A stretch of 64,000 nt of DNA from Mucor racemosus (GCA_027405735.1 JAPEHQ010000013.1:1178001-1242000); one strand, 5' to 3'. Positions 45,446 through 58,784 are shown, numbered from the stretch's first letter. The notes: generated by a model from the sequence alone, not told the origin. Translations and numbers: made by a program.

Positions 45446-48144
45446 TTATATAAAGTACATTGTTTTTTGTAAATCGGGCTCCACAGTCGCATATGCTGCT
45501 ATTTGTGCTTCGATATTACTTATTTCAGCTGACTTGGAATCAGACCAATCACCTCCAGAGCGATGAAGGCGAGCACGAGTAGCTACAAGGTCTGCATAGT
45601 AAACAGCCGGAACAAGAGACACAGGGCAAGCAGATCGAGCATAGATGTGGCTCAGTTTGTAGGTAAGATCTTGCAAACTATCAGCATTGAAATTATTATC
45701 ATCATAAAGCACATAATAATGAGTTGTACGGGCTGTTCCTTTGATGGCAGCATGGGCTTGCAAATAAAAGTCGAATTCAAATGGATGCACAACATCTGTG
45801 TCAATAATGGTACCAGGCAAACAATTTCCATTGCGATCAGCATCACGCTGTCCAATCGGGAAGAAGCGAGCACGATGTCTTTTTTGAACAATTATGAATG
45901 TGAGGGTAGGCTTATAGTCCTTGTCAAGAGTTTCACAAGCTTTGTGAATTGCAGCTACTTCAGTGGTCATGACTTGGTTAAATTGGCCTTGGGAGACACC
46001 ATCACGATAAAACAATATTCTTTCAGGTTTCAAACCAGTTTCTTTATAGAATTTCTGAAGTAATTCAACCACCATATTACTCAAATCTGATATAATATCA
46101 GTACGAGCTTCTTGTAAGCGGATAGTGGACATAAAACGAACAGCAAGTGCATCTAAAGAGGCGGTAAGTGCAGAAATAGAAGGAGTCTTGGACCCAGGAA
46201 GGGAGTGGCTCACATCCGCACCAAATATAATTGTCGGTCTCTCAGAAATAAAAGGAATCTCACCTGAATTCAAACTGTGATTCATGCCGCCAAGTTTCAC
46301 ATTTACTTTCAAACAGAGATTAGCACAATATTGTTTCTTTGGATTGGCAATGTGCTTTGATTGCATGCATTGAGACGGTATTCCAATTATTGTGTCTGTA
46401 ATACGCTTTATTTCCCCATAAAGTTGTCCACCAACATTGGGAAGAAGGCATACAATTAACTGAGGAGCTGATTTTGCTGCATTACCGGCTTTTATATAAG
46501 CTTCTTTAAGGACACGTTCAATGTTACCTTGAGGGTCAGCGTTCATAACTGGAGGATTTCGATTAAGGGTATTCATTCCCATATCAACAGATGTCTGACA
46601 GAATTCACGAACAAATCTTTGAATTGCAGGGAAAGAAACAGCACCTGCAAAATTTACAATTGACCATGAACCGAGTGTAGCTGATTTAGCAAGTTTTTTG
46701 CCTTGTAGACTCCAACTACCTCCTTGGGGAGTAAATGCAGATTGAGAAGCATGATAAACAACCTTTGGAGGATTCAAAATACGAGCATTGACTATCTCCA
46801 TTTCTTGTTTGATATTCATACCAAATTCTTCAATGTAGGGATTATTCTTGTGTTGCAAGAGAGATAAACCTTGATTGATTTTGTTTACTTTTATTTGAGG
46901 ATTTGTAACAGTAGCTTTGATAAACTCGATTGTTTGTTTTGGATTAAATTTCTTGGTATAGCGTTGACCAATGGTGATCTCACATACTTCCATTGGTAAA
47001 AACACATCCTTCTTGACTACAACGCAGGGCAAGAAAGGATAATTCAAGCGTTTATTGTATCTTTCAACGAAATAATCAGCAACAGTTTTTGTAGCGCCTT
47101 CTGCATCAGTGAATGACAGTTCATTGGCAGGAGCAGCGAGATTAGTGATTTTATAAGTAAATTTTCTGACGCCGCGGTGAACAACTTGAATGGAGCGACC
47201 TTTGAGTAATCTTGTCAACATTACAAGGTCTCGAAGAGGAATGCCGCCTCTTAATTCATCCAGGGAGCGTTTGTTGAGGATCTTGGCTGTTATTTCAGGT
47301 AAAGGACCAGATTCATGCACAGCAGTTGCACTCACATCAATATTAATCAACATTTTACCTAAGGTAGCATGTTAGTTGATTTATCATTTTCCCCCCACAG
47401 AAACATATTATAAATTTACCTTTTGCAGGACGAACAGATTGATAAAAACCATGCCATGCTTCGGCGCCATTTGGAAGAGGCGTTTTATCAGTAGGGGTAT
47501 AAATAGAGCGACCAAATGTAAAATGCGCGAGAGAAGGTACAAAACGAACTAAAATATCCAACACCATGATAGCTAAAACACAGATATATATATATATATT
47601 TAAAGATTTGTACCATATTACATGCATATATTATATATACCAGTGAGACAGTTTGTCGTACAAGACGATCTACCATTAATGAATTCTTGCAATTCTTGCA
47701 TATTTATTGTACTAACCAGTTTTACACGCATTACAAAATCATTTTTTGTAGAGCGACCAAATGCTGGGTTACTGCTCATATCCAACTAGATGTTTTATTT
47801 AGTACTACTAGGCAATAATGATAGAAGTTACTGGCCTGTTTTACCTTGAACTGTTGTGCTTGTTGCTCACCCAAATTAAAATTCTTTACAGAAAACGCAT
47901 TTCTACGTCCATCAAAGATAGATTTTGCTCCACCACACACATCAATACCTCTTGTCTCCTCGAAAGCTTTCCAAAGTATCTGCTTTTTAGCTTGTGGAAT
48001 AGCAGGATCGACATCCACATCATAATGGTAAATGTTTTGAACAGGTAATGTTGTTATTTGATAAAAATTAGCTCTCACGCGAGTAGCTCTCCCCAGTTTA
48101 CCTTCATTGGGTCGCAAAACTAAGTTGGTAAGTTTTAAAGACAT
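45446..48144 (-). CDS. AGO: Argonaute, 4 exons
   Basis: Exons (complement): 48144-47845, 47785-47641, 47572-47420, 47358-45446; the frame closes to 836 aa. Domains in order: ArgoN (about 1-110), linker 1, PAZ (about 246-341), linker 2, MID with the 5'-phosphate pocket region (QLIVCLLPN, then KRITDTIIGIPSQCMQSKHI), and PIWI (about 565-836). PIWI residues visible: D581 in FGADVSH, D652 in YRDGVSQGQF, H746 in RTTHYYVLYDD. The glutamate-finger position (human AGO2 E637, context RQEII) aligns with RTDII, i.e. D620. The C-terminal TMYFI is typical, and there is no Gly/Arg-rich N-terminal extension. It would bind small RNAs and silence targets in the RNAi pathway. The gene sits beside long inverted repeats. 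Confidence 0.97.
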
Positions 48145-49858
48145 GCAATAAATTGATGGATTAAAGCATCAGAAAGACAAGAAATGGTTTAAAAATTGGA
48201 GTGTTTGATTTTTATAATCCAACTGATGCATAAAATGAATCATTTATTTGTGATAAATTGACATGGTGCTATTTAATCTGAATGAAAATCATAGAGATGC
48301 ATAAGTTGTAGTCATGACGATTCTTGTAGCATCACTACTTTGGTAATATCCACGTTTTATCAACATTTACATGATAAGAATTTCATGCAAATCAGGCAAC
48401 TGATTGTCAATTTAAATACATTAAATGTAATACGCTTCTTTTTTTCAAAACATTGCTATGCATGACAATAACATTCATGCAGCTCCGCTTAATATCCCCC
48501 ATTCGACAGACGTTTCCAGGTGATTGTAACTGCCGAAAATGAATTTCACATCTAGAATTCACGCTTAATGTAGCATTTTAAAGAATTAACACAAAATCAA
48601 AAAGCATGGAAAAGCTACGCAAATGCAATACTGCATTTAAATGCATATGCTGTAGGTTTCAGAGGGGGGGGGGAGGGAGGATTTCATGAAATATATGCTT
48701 TTTTTTATTTATGAGAAACAGAATAGATGGTAATGGGGAACTAAAGAAAAATTGTTGTTATATCGGGTAAAATCGAGATGTATGCAAGAAAAAAGAAATA
48801 TCATACCACAAATACATAACTGAGGAAGAAGTGAAAGAGAAGAAGTAATTGATTGTTGTCATTATAGTGCTACTTATTTTTACAAATTGATATAAAAAAA
48901 GATTTCGTTAATTAAGCAAATTTCCTAAAATGTCCACAAAGCCTTTAAAGTTTTGAATTTTTTATATTCCAGAAAATGGTGCGATAGGATGTTTATATTC
49001 GAGATAAGATTTAATATATAATTTCTGTGCTGTTTGTTTTAGTAGCATAAAAATGTATTGGCAGCAAGCCATTTAATTTCCATGAACTGAATCTAAGCCA
49101 ATGATCTCGATCACCATGGAAACGCAAACTAAAATTTCAGTAACGGGATCAGAATTTTACAAAATGATTTTGTATTTTAGAAATACATGAATTAATATCG
49201 TGACAAATATTTTTAATTTAAACATAATGACATTAGCTAATGTTTAAAGCATCTACCAAGTTCCTGGTGAATGAAACTCTATAAACACCTGCATTTAATT
49301 AAAATTAAACCAATTTCCGCCTTAATGTGGTATATATATTAAGTTTTAGATTTATAGTCATATAGAGGTTTCAGTGCAAAACCAAGTAGCTTTGGGCATC
49401 TATATGTGTATAAATCCAATATAAAAACCCACCTAAATAATAATATTATGTGTAACATCGAGCGGTGTTGCCTTAATATCAGGTAAACATGTGCCAATTT
49501 ACTTTGTTCTGTAGTTGTAACCCTTTCATTCCTTGTAACTCCACCTTTTATTGACCAACCAACACTCCCTTTCTTATTCTCATTTATTATTCATACTTTT
49601 TAAAGCTTTTCTCTCTCTCTCTCCTTTTCTCTTTTCTCTTTTTTTGCGTTTTAATTGTTCTGAAATCCATTCATTTATATTTCTTTTTTCCTCACTTCAA
49701 TTGACGCTTACAGAGAGAGAGAAAAAAAAATCGATTTAAATTATTCATGTTGATATAATTCTGATCGAGACATTTTTTAAATTATATATTTTGTAACAAC
49801 ATATTAAAGTTTAATACACTACAACAACTACAACATTAACAACAATACGAACACATAA
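48145..49858. other. Intergenic between divergent AGO and RAX2-like genes
   Basis: 1.7 kb between two ATGs; no ORF of interest. A G-run occurs at about 48664-48680. A CT-rich tract (49605-49645) and a later AACAACTACAACATTAACAA leader precede the RAX2-like ATG. Confidence 0.6.
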
Positions 49859-52800
49859 ATGATAGCTGGCCCACATGTTGTTCGACTTTATTCATTATTG
49901 CTTTTCTTGATAGCAATAAATATCTGTCGTGCATCGTATGTTACACATCCCAATATCAATTTTGATCCTGTCGGAAAACTTGGCATTTCAGGTTCTTATA
50001 ATGGAATTTCACTTTATAAGGATACTGAACAACTGACACAAATACCAAAATCAACATCATCAATTGTTTCGCTTTCAAACGACACACTCAAACTAATTGC
50101 ATCGTCAAATGTTAACGGAACCATCTACGATGCTTGTATTTTATCAAATAAAGTTTTTATTGCTGGCAACTTTTCTACCATCAAGGGACAAAGTGTCAAC
50201 AATATTGCATCGATTGATTTGACAAATAATCAGATTAAATCATTAAAATATGGTTTAGATGGGCCTGTTTATAGCATTTACTGCGACACAATCAATCAAC
50301 AATTATACGCTGGTGGTTCATTCATTGCACCTGTCGATATTTCCATGATCAGTTACTCAGATTCACTTTCCCAATTTGGAGGCGGTGTTGCTATATGGAA
50401 AGATGATAGTCAATGGATTGGATTACCCTGGAAAGGTGTAAATGGACCTGTATATTCCATTATTAAGCCAAATAATAATTCGATACTTTTTGCTGGTCAA
50501 TTTAATGCTTCTACTGATGGACAACCATATCATGCACCTGCAACACAACCCATTAGTTTATCATCAACGGTACGTTATATGATTTAATTAAAACACCAAG
50601 ATTTAATAATAACGAAATTCCCCTTTTAAAACATCAACTAATTTGACGAACAATTGTTTAGGATGTAACTGCAACAAATACAGCTTCGAACTCGGCAACT
50701 CCCGGTTCTATCATTTGTGCAGATGCTACGAATGCAAATCCTTGGATTTTATCAGATGGCGTCAAAGGCACATGGCAAACAACTTTCCTTGAATACAGTG
50801 TAAATCCAGTTTTGATTAGAATTTCAAATTCAAAGATGGAAAACCACCAAACAAATCAATTTTCGTATGTTATGTTATATATATATATAATAAGGAGAGG
50901 AATATGCGGATAGGGGAGGGAAAATCACTTTCTCACACAGGAGTACTAACTGACTTATTTTTTGTGCCTGATAGTATTCGATCTTTAGTTGATTCAACCA
51001 CATATCAACTTACCTATTTTGATCCAGATGTAAATCTTACAAAAACCTGTTCTGCAAACTGTTCTCTTTCAAAGAATACAAATGTGTTGTATCAAGATTT
51101 TAGAATTACAAATATATCGATAACAAATGGTATTGCAATTGACATCAATTCTTGGTATGGTGTTAGTGGCGGTTTAGCATCTGTCAAAGTATTTCAATCA
51201 GGTATGCATAAGTCAATATATATATATAATAGACAATCTAACCACTTTTTCATATAGAAATCTTTACTTATGCTGTAGATCCTCAAAGCGCAAACATTTG
51301 CGCTTCAACATCTTCAACAAATAGCAGCACTCCACTTCCTAAAATATCTTCTGTGGGAGGTTGGACATCATCTAATACTAGCGTACCTTATTTGACGCTT
51401 GATGTTACTGAATCAGATTTATCATCACCACCTTCAGTTACATTTTATCCTAATTTAGCAGAATCAGGTTTATACGAAGTTTTACTTTATTCACCTGAAT
51501 GTACAACTACAAATTGCTCGGGACGTGCTGATGTTGATGTTACTATATTAACATCTGCTTCACAATCATCAAATGTTACAGTTGCTCCATCTACAGCAAC
51601 AAGTCAATCGATCTTTTCTGGATATTTTGATGTTTCATCTAATTTTACACCAAGCATTGAAATCGCTTTAGCTAAAAATACATCGTTTTCCGGCAACTCT
51701 ACAATGACAATAGTTGCTCATGCTGTACAATTTATCAAAAATCCTTCTGTAGATGTTTTATATAGTACAATCCAATATAATATCACACAAAGTGCTGTTA
51801 CTGCAACATCTATTCCCTGGGGAAAATTAGCAGGTTTGTCAATCAATATATATTAGTTTACTTCTTATATTAAGTCAAAGCCTTTATTTACAGACAATGT
51901 GCCTAGTCAATCTATTGTAAATAGTATGGATCTGTTTAATGGCGACATTTACATTGGTGGAAATTTCACTGGCACCGACAAATCAAATGGCAAATATTCC
52001 AACATTGTTAAATACGATACAAGTGTTGGTCAGTTGAAAGCATTGGAAAACGAAGGATTTAACGGCATAGTTCAATCCCTTGTTTGTACAGATACTGGTA
52101 AGTAAGATGATTCTGAATTAGAACAATGAACTAATATAACATTTGTAGAGATCTATGTCGGTGGTTCATTTTCTAAACTTTCAGGAACAAGCGCAAATGT
52201 CGATAATTTAGCTAATGTTGCACGATATAATATTCAGAAAGGCACTTGGAGTGCATTAAATGGAGTAAGCTTGTTTTAAAAATCGTACAACCAAAGCTTG
52301 TATTAATACTGCAATTTTATAGGGTGTTGATGGCCCTATTTTGGCAATGAATTGGGCTAAAGATAAGCAATCTATTATAGTGTCTGGTGAAATCACTCAA
52401 TTGTTGAAAACGAGCAATGATACTTTTTCAAATAGTATTTCAGGAACGGCTAATTGGAACACGCAGAACAATCAATGGACTACAACTTCTACTGATATAC
52501 CTTATTTATCTGGCGTGGTATATTCCATCATCAGTTATAACAGCAATGATTATTACATGGGAAACTTGAAAAGCGCTCAAAGATATCAATCTAATGGAAT
52601 TTCATTCATCACAAGCAATTCCTTATTGTCTCCCTTTGATTCTTTCTCTCCTGATGGTAGTAGCAACGCTTCTATTAGTGTTGGTGTACTTTATAATAAG
52701 GATAGTGTAACCTCAAATCTTGCTAAAAGAGATGTTTCTGCTAGCGACAATACTACAGCTACTATTTTTGGTGGTCAATTCAGTTTACCTGGAAATATCC

Positions 52801-55800
52801 AAAATGTTGCCATTTACGATAATGGTGCCTGGAGTGGTGTTCAAGGTGCAGATTGGCAAGGAACCATCAATACTATGGCTGTGAACAATGATTTACTCTA
52901 TGTTGGCGGCCGTTTCTCTGGATCTACTAGTAATAACCTGGCCGTATTTGATTTAAATAGCAAATTATTATCACTTGGACCTGAACTCTTGAATAGCGAT
53001 GGATCACCTGCAACTGTCAACATTATTCGTCATATTTCTACACAAAATGCAATGGTTATCGGTGGTAAATTTACTTCTATAGACTCCATGTCCTGTTCCT
53101 CTATTTGCTCGATTAATATCAAGAGTTTACAATGGAGTACACTTGGTTCTGGTCTTGTAGGTGAAGTAAATGATGTCCAATTAATCAATCAAAAACTAGT
53201 AGCTGCTGGTAACTTGAGTTTGAACAATTCTCCTCTCACTATTGCAGAATATGATTTTGATAAGAATACTTGGGGTCCATTTGGAACAGCTAATCTTCCT
53301 GGTCCTTCATCTAGTTTATCCTATGATAATATTACTCAACATGTCTATGTTTCTGGTTATATGAATGGTAATTCTGCAGCTACTTATATTCGTGTCTGGG
53401 ATGGCCAACAATTTATAACTCCAAAGAATGAATTGGGATCTGGTAGCACTATCTCTAGCCTGTCTATGTTACCTGTATCCACTACCAACGCATCTAGTCA
53501 AAATGTACTTCTCGTATCTGGTTTCATTAATTTAGGCACACTTGGAAATGTTAGTGCAGCCTTCTTTGATGGTGATAATTGGACTCCATATTTAGTTACC
53601 TCTGATGCCAATGGCGATACTAACTCTGGATTAAATGAGATCTTTTATTTAGAACAAATACCATTCATCGCACCATCAAAAACTCCCACAGGAAATATGC
53701 CCACACCATTAGTCATTTTGGTGTCTATTGCCATCTCATTAGGCCTTGTATTCTTGATTGTTTTATGCTCAATGGTCTTTGTTTACATCAAGAGAAAGAG
53801 AGATACTAAAATCAATCCTCAATCAAGTCCTGGGGCTTATTATGGTAAACCCCCTCGCACACCTGAATCACTTTTGGTTGCATTGAAAGCAGCTTCCCCA
53901 GATGATGAAAAGTATGAAAAAGACGACAGTGGCATTGAAAAGCCTCGTCATCTTCAACCAGAGAACCAACAATTGTACAATATGTCTAGATCCATTAGTC
54001 AAGAGCATCTTCATGAACAATCTTTGACTCCATTCAATCCTAAACCTGTTGGTGGTGTTGCTGCTATGACTACTGCTAGAGCCGCTCCTGTACCTCCTAC
54101 TGCTCATTCTAGATCTTTCTCTCAACAACAACAACAATACAATAACATGTTTGGAAATACAACTGCTGTGGATTATTATAATGCACCTAGTAGTGGTAAT
54201 GGAATGACTAATACTAGTAACGGAATAAGCAATACTAGTAACGGAATAAGCAATACTAGTAACGGAATAAGCAATACTAGTAACGGAATAAGCAATACTA
54301 GTAACGGAGTAAGCAATACTAGTAACGGAATAAGCAATACCAGTAATGGAATGAGTACTGGTGCTGCTATCAGTGCTGCAGGCGCTGGCATTGCTGCAGC
54401 AAATGTTGCCCATACTGTCTCTCATGATGCTGCTCGTCCCGAATCTTATGCTAGACCTTATAGTGAGATTCAAAGAGATTCTAACAATGGTTCTTTCTAT
54501 AACAATGAATACACAAATGCCAGAGAAATGTCTGAAATACCAAGCCGACATAGTCCTTTCAATCCATTCAGAAACTCTGAAATTGGCGCTGCTGTTGTAG
54601 GCGGTGGAGCAATTGCCGCTGCTGGAGCTATTGCAAGTAATAATAAGAATAATATAAACAATACTAGTCGTGGTATTTCTGATTCTGAGAGACAGCAACC
54701 TCAAGCTCTTAGTTATAGTAACATTGCACCGCCCGAAACATCTAGTATGGCCGTAACACCTACTCCTGAAACTGTTCGTTGGACTACTGCCTCGCCAGCT
54801 GCTGCTGCTATCGGTTCTGCTGCTGTAAAACCTATTTCTCTTGTTGGGACATCAGATGGATCATCCTCTCTCGTTGATCCAGTTTATGGACCTGGTGCTG
54901 CAAATAAGGCTGACAAGGTGAGATGGATAAATAGCCCTAGTAGTCAGGATGCCTTGGCAACTGCTGTTGTTACCACCATGCCTTCTCTTGCAAATCACTC
55001 TTCTGAAAATGATTCAGTATCTACAAATCAAAATTCCAATTTCCTTAGTCCTCATGCAACTCCTTTATCAAATTCTTCTACAAACTCTTTCAATGCTCCG
55101 GCTTCAGATGTTAGATGGACAAACTATAATACGGATGAAGCTATTGGTGTTGCCACTATTGAGCCTGTTTCTGTTGAAGCTAATGATTATCACCCTTCAG
55201 GAAAATTATCTGCATTAAGTAATCCTAGTATTTCCAATACTATTCAATCTGGTGAAGCCTTCTCTAGTGATCCTGATATTGTTCGTTGGACAACTGCACC
55301 ATCAGCCAACAAAAGCATAGCTACTGCCACCGTTGGACCTGTTGAACCTAGTGAAACCAATGCAAATAGTAACGCTTTCAATTCTGTTGGAAGAAGCCAA
55401 CCTTATAAAGCATCTCTTTCATCTTTGGCTTATCCTTATGGTGTAGATGCCTCTTCTGAAAATACATCCCGTGATATGAAAGCTGTTGGTTTGGGTGGTA
55501 TTTCCAATTCTGCATTTGCATCTACTTCATCTCACATGAAGAATGATTCAACATCTTCTGCTGATAGAGTAATTAATACAAATGCATTTAGACTTTCTGA
55601 TGCTGGATCACTTGCTCCTATTGATACTTCTAATATTGGATATTCTTTTAATAATGATATGAATCATCAAGATACTATGAGTCCTGATTCAGCTGTTCGT
55701 TGGAAGACGGCCAATATAGGATCTCCCATTGAAACCGTATACGCTCCTCAAATCTTGGAACCTGCTTCAGTCATGGTAACTCGTAGATCTGCTAATGATG

Positions 55801-56660
55801 AAGAAAACAATATAGCGCTTGAAAATTACTATAATCCTCAACCATCTCAACAATCACCACCAGTCAAAAAGATCAACAAATACAAACCTGTTGTAAATGA
55901 ATCTCACCAAACTTCTGCTTTCGCTTTTACTAGTACAGATAATACAGAGATGAATGAACCCATTGGTCGTAAATCTGAAGCTATTGAAGATGTAATTGCT
56001 AGTCGAGATTTGAATGCACTTAGTTTATTGATTGATGAAGAAACTCCAAAGGCACAACCACAACCACAACCACAACCACAATCACAACCACAACCACAAC
56101 CACAACCACAACCACAACCACAATCACAATCACAACAAGAACAAGAACATCAAGAGCCAGTTCCTCAACTTTTACCAGTTCCAACACCCTCTCGCTCAAC
56201 ACATTCACTATCTGGTGTCAACGCTATTGATGGAAGAGCTTCATCTAAACGAATGGTCGAAGAATATTTGACATCAAAAAAGACGCCAAACACAGAAGAT
56301 AATAATAATAAGAAATTCAAGTACAAGAGCGATTTTACATCACTGATGGAAGAAGCTATGAAAAATAATAGTAATTCTGATGTAGCTACTGAAGATAAAC
56401 CACTTTTGTATTATGCTAAATTTGATTTCAGTGCTCGTGAACATGGTGAACTTGGTTACGAGAAAGCAGATCCTATCATTGTAATTGATTCTAGTGATGA
56501 TATTTGGTGGACAGGATACAAAGTTGACAGTGAGTTGTTTTATGTGAATATCTTGTAAATTGATTAGACATTAACCCAATTTTTCATAGAATCTGATGGC
56601 TCTTTTATTCGAGGTGTGTTCCCTAGTAATTATGTAGAAATTGCTCTCAGTATTCGATAA
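49859..56660 (+). CDS. RAX2: RAX2-like polarity protein with C-terminal SH3 domain, 8 exons, 2104 aa
   Basis: Exons: 49859-50569, 50662-50864, 50975-51201, 51258-51833, 51894-52097, 52149-52264, 52323-56529, 56590-56660; phases agree throughout. A signal peptide (about 9-25, LYSLLLFLIAINICRAS) leads into an ectodomain of about 1100 residues with recurring kelch/propeller-like strands of the type (Y/F)(V/I)GG.F and many N-glycosylation sites, as in Rax2. One membrane segment lies near 1141-1165 (VILVSIAISLGLVFLIVLCS), followed by a basic stop-transfer KRKRD. The cytoplasmic tail of about 940 residues is low-complexity and repeat-rich and ends in an SH3 domain (about 2040-2100: LYYAKFDFSARE, ELGYEKAD, WWTGYK, GVFPSNYV), split by the last intron. 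Rax2 is a cortical landmark for polarised growth; the SH3 tail suggests direct links to actin or polarisome partners (inference). Confidence 0.92.
54204..54350 (+). repeat. Coding minisatellite, 7 x 21 bp (ISNTSNG)
   Basis: Seven tandem 21-bp units encode (I/M/V)(S/T)NTSNG in the cytoplasmic tail of the RAX2-like protein. The first and fifth differ by single substitutions and the last is slightly diverged. Confidence 0.95.
56054..56140 (+). repeat. Pro-Gln tract in the RAX2-like tail
   Basis: CAACCA hexamers encode an alternating Gln-Pro run with interspersed Ser, about 28 residues, just before the region leading to the SH3 domain. Confidence 0.95.
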
Positions 56661-56841
56661 TCAAACAAACAAAAACAAAAAAACTCAAAAACGCATCCCG
56701 TAACCATGTTAATTTAACCTAAAATATCTTTATATACAACGTAATTTTCTTATTTATGGATTCTCCCATATCACATCAGCATTATACAAACAAAACATAT
56801 ATAATTTATACATAAAAATATCCTCTCATAACAATACGTTC

Positions 56842-57860
56842 TTAGGCTTTTAATTTTGACATGAGATGTTCAGTGTTTTCTCTAATAACTGCATCTAATA
56901 TAGTATGAATTTTCATGCAACCTTCTGTAGCTAATTCTGTAACACTTGCAAGTTTATCCACATGAAGACGAGATTCCATCTATTTCTAAATTTTAATATT
57001 CCTATCAATCACTCAATCAATGGATCAAAATACCTCTAATAAAGTGACCTTTCCGGTTCTAGGTAATATCGCAACAGTTAATTCAGGTGTATCTGATGCT
57101 TCCTCGAGGTTATTTAAATCCAAGACAGGTTCTTTATCAATACAACCGGCTGAACAAGCGCATACATAATCCATCATTGGAATACCTGCATCAATTAATG
57201 CCATAGTGGCTGCATTAATACAAGCTTGCAGTAAGCCTACAGTGAAAAAAATCAATAAACACTATATCCTGCATGGTGAAAGATCTCTAGTATTACCTCC
57301 ATCATTTTGGAAAATTTGAAGATAGATGCTGATTTGTGTTTTGGGAAATTGGGATGTGAAAATGACAGGTTCAAATGTTTGACGGATAAATGCTGCAACT
57401 TCTAATGAACGTCTATTTGTAAATAAATGAGTACAGCATCTACCTATGTATCTTTAAATTGTGCATACTTGTCATTCTTTGATCTCTTTTTACGTTCACT
57501 TGAACTAAAGGGTGCCACGTTAAATTCGACATTGATGAGGGCACGATCAGCAAGACCTTGTTGACGGAAACGAAGCTAAAATATACATCAATTAAACGAA
57601 TCCATTATACAAATATAAATATCACAAACCTCTCGAGGACCATAAACAGCGGCAAGACACTTGGTATTACCTTGTTCAATATAAGCAGAACCATCAGCTT
57701 GACTAAAAACAGAAGTCTTTGCTGTGATTTTACGAAGTTCATTGGCACGACGACCATCGATACGCAAACCTTCGGGTGTAAGTAATTCTAAACGAGACTA
57801 TAATCAAAATTAGATCTTTCTTCTTGATCCACTTCTTTGTTCTGTGCATTCCCTTACCAT
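56842..57860 (-). CDS. RRP41: Exosome complex subunit RRP41 (RNase PH fold), 6 exons
   Basis: Exons (complement): 57860-57858 (ATG only), 57797-57630, 57575-57469, 57412-57297, 57236-57034, 56979-56842; the product is 244 aa, close to yeast Ski6/Rrp41 (246). It is one of the six ring subunits of the RNA exosome, which processes and degrades RNA 3' to 5'. Landmarks: SRLELLTPEGLRIDGRR at the N-terminus, GSAYIEQGNTK, AAVYGPRE, NVEFNVAPFS, the LEVAAFIRQTFEPVI segment, IYLQIFQNDGG, and MDYVCACSAG. The conserved MSRLELLTPEG start is rebuilt only if an intron separates the ATG from the second codon. An alternative upstream in-frame ATG at 57914 would add 18 residues. It is tail-to-tail with the RAX2-like gene (181 bp between stops). 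Confidence 0.93.
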
Positions 57861-58784
57861 TATTAAAGTTGTATGAAAGGCGTCAAAGTTGAAAGAAACT
57901 TTTTCATTTCTCATTTTGAATCGACATTGCTAAAAGCCAAACCAGTCACCTGTGATACGGAGGCTCAAACTTGACATGATGATCATGATGAAAGGTTGTT
58001 GTTGCGAGCGAGCAGTATTTATCATTCAATGTAGCTAATGCTCATTCTTAATTCTTCAAGATAATCTCTTGAGCGATAGACTATAATTATGTATTTCGTA
58101 TTCATTCGTGATGTTTTTTTTTTAAAAAAAAAAAATGGGTTAATCATTGCATTTACTCGAAATTTATGACATATGACTACATTTAAAGGTTTTTTTTGGA
58201 GATGAATCATGCCGTTAAGAGAAAGAAACTAAGTTTTTCAATTTAATAAACATGTATGAATAGTCATCGAACTTTTTTTTTGCGCTTATGCTTCTATAAT
58301 TTTGAATATATCAATAGAACTCAAAAGAGCATGCTGTTATAAAAGTAATGATTGCACAATCAACTTAACCTATATTGATACAATTTTCTGGTATTTATTT
58401 GCCTACTGTTGTTTAAATCACTGTTGGATATCCAGCATATTTTTGAAAAAATAGACGTAAAACACAGTGCACAACAACTTTGATCATACATAAGAGCATA
58501 AGAGAGCGTTTCCTTATTTATTTTGTTAGTTGTCACTGCCATATATGCTGGTTTTGTTGTCGGTTTCTTATGGTTGTAAAAAGTAGGTTTCGAATAGTTT
58601 CAGATGGATTTGAGTCGAATTACGTCAAATCTTTAAAGATGATATATCTTCCCTCTGGGCCATTAATTTCTGTCCGAAAATAGAAGAGTTAACACCAGAA
58701 TATTAGTATACTGGGCTAACATTGACCTAAAATCGATTGTAAAGAATTAAGCGCCTAATTGGGGTATCGTTTTTTACCTTTACA
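57861..58784. other. Intergenic, RRP41 upstream region
   Basis: No gene recognised. The first 120 bp contains upstream ATGs on the minus strand (see findings); the rest is AT-rich with stops. Confidence 0.5.

Noticed and set aside
53868..54704. Minus-strand frame of 278 codons and a hydrophobic repeat frame at 54176-54391
   Set aside because: They are shadows of the 21-bp minisatellite and low-complexity coding sequence of the RAX2-like gene on the plus strand.
56020..56271. Val-rich (minus) and Asn/His-rich (plus) frames
   Set aside because: Alternate frames of the CAACCA repeat encoding the Pro-Gln tract.
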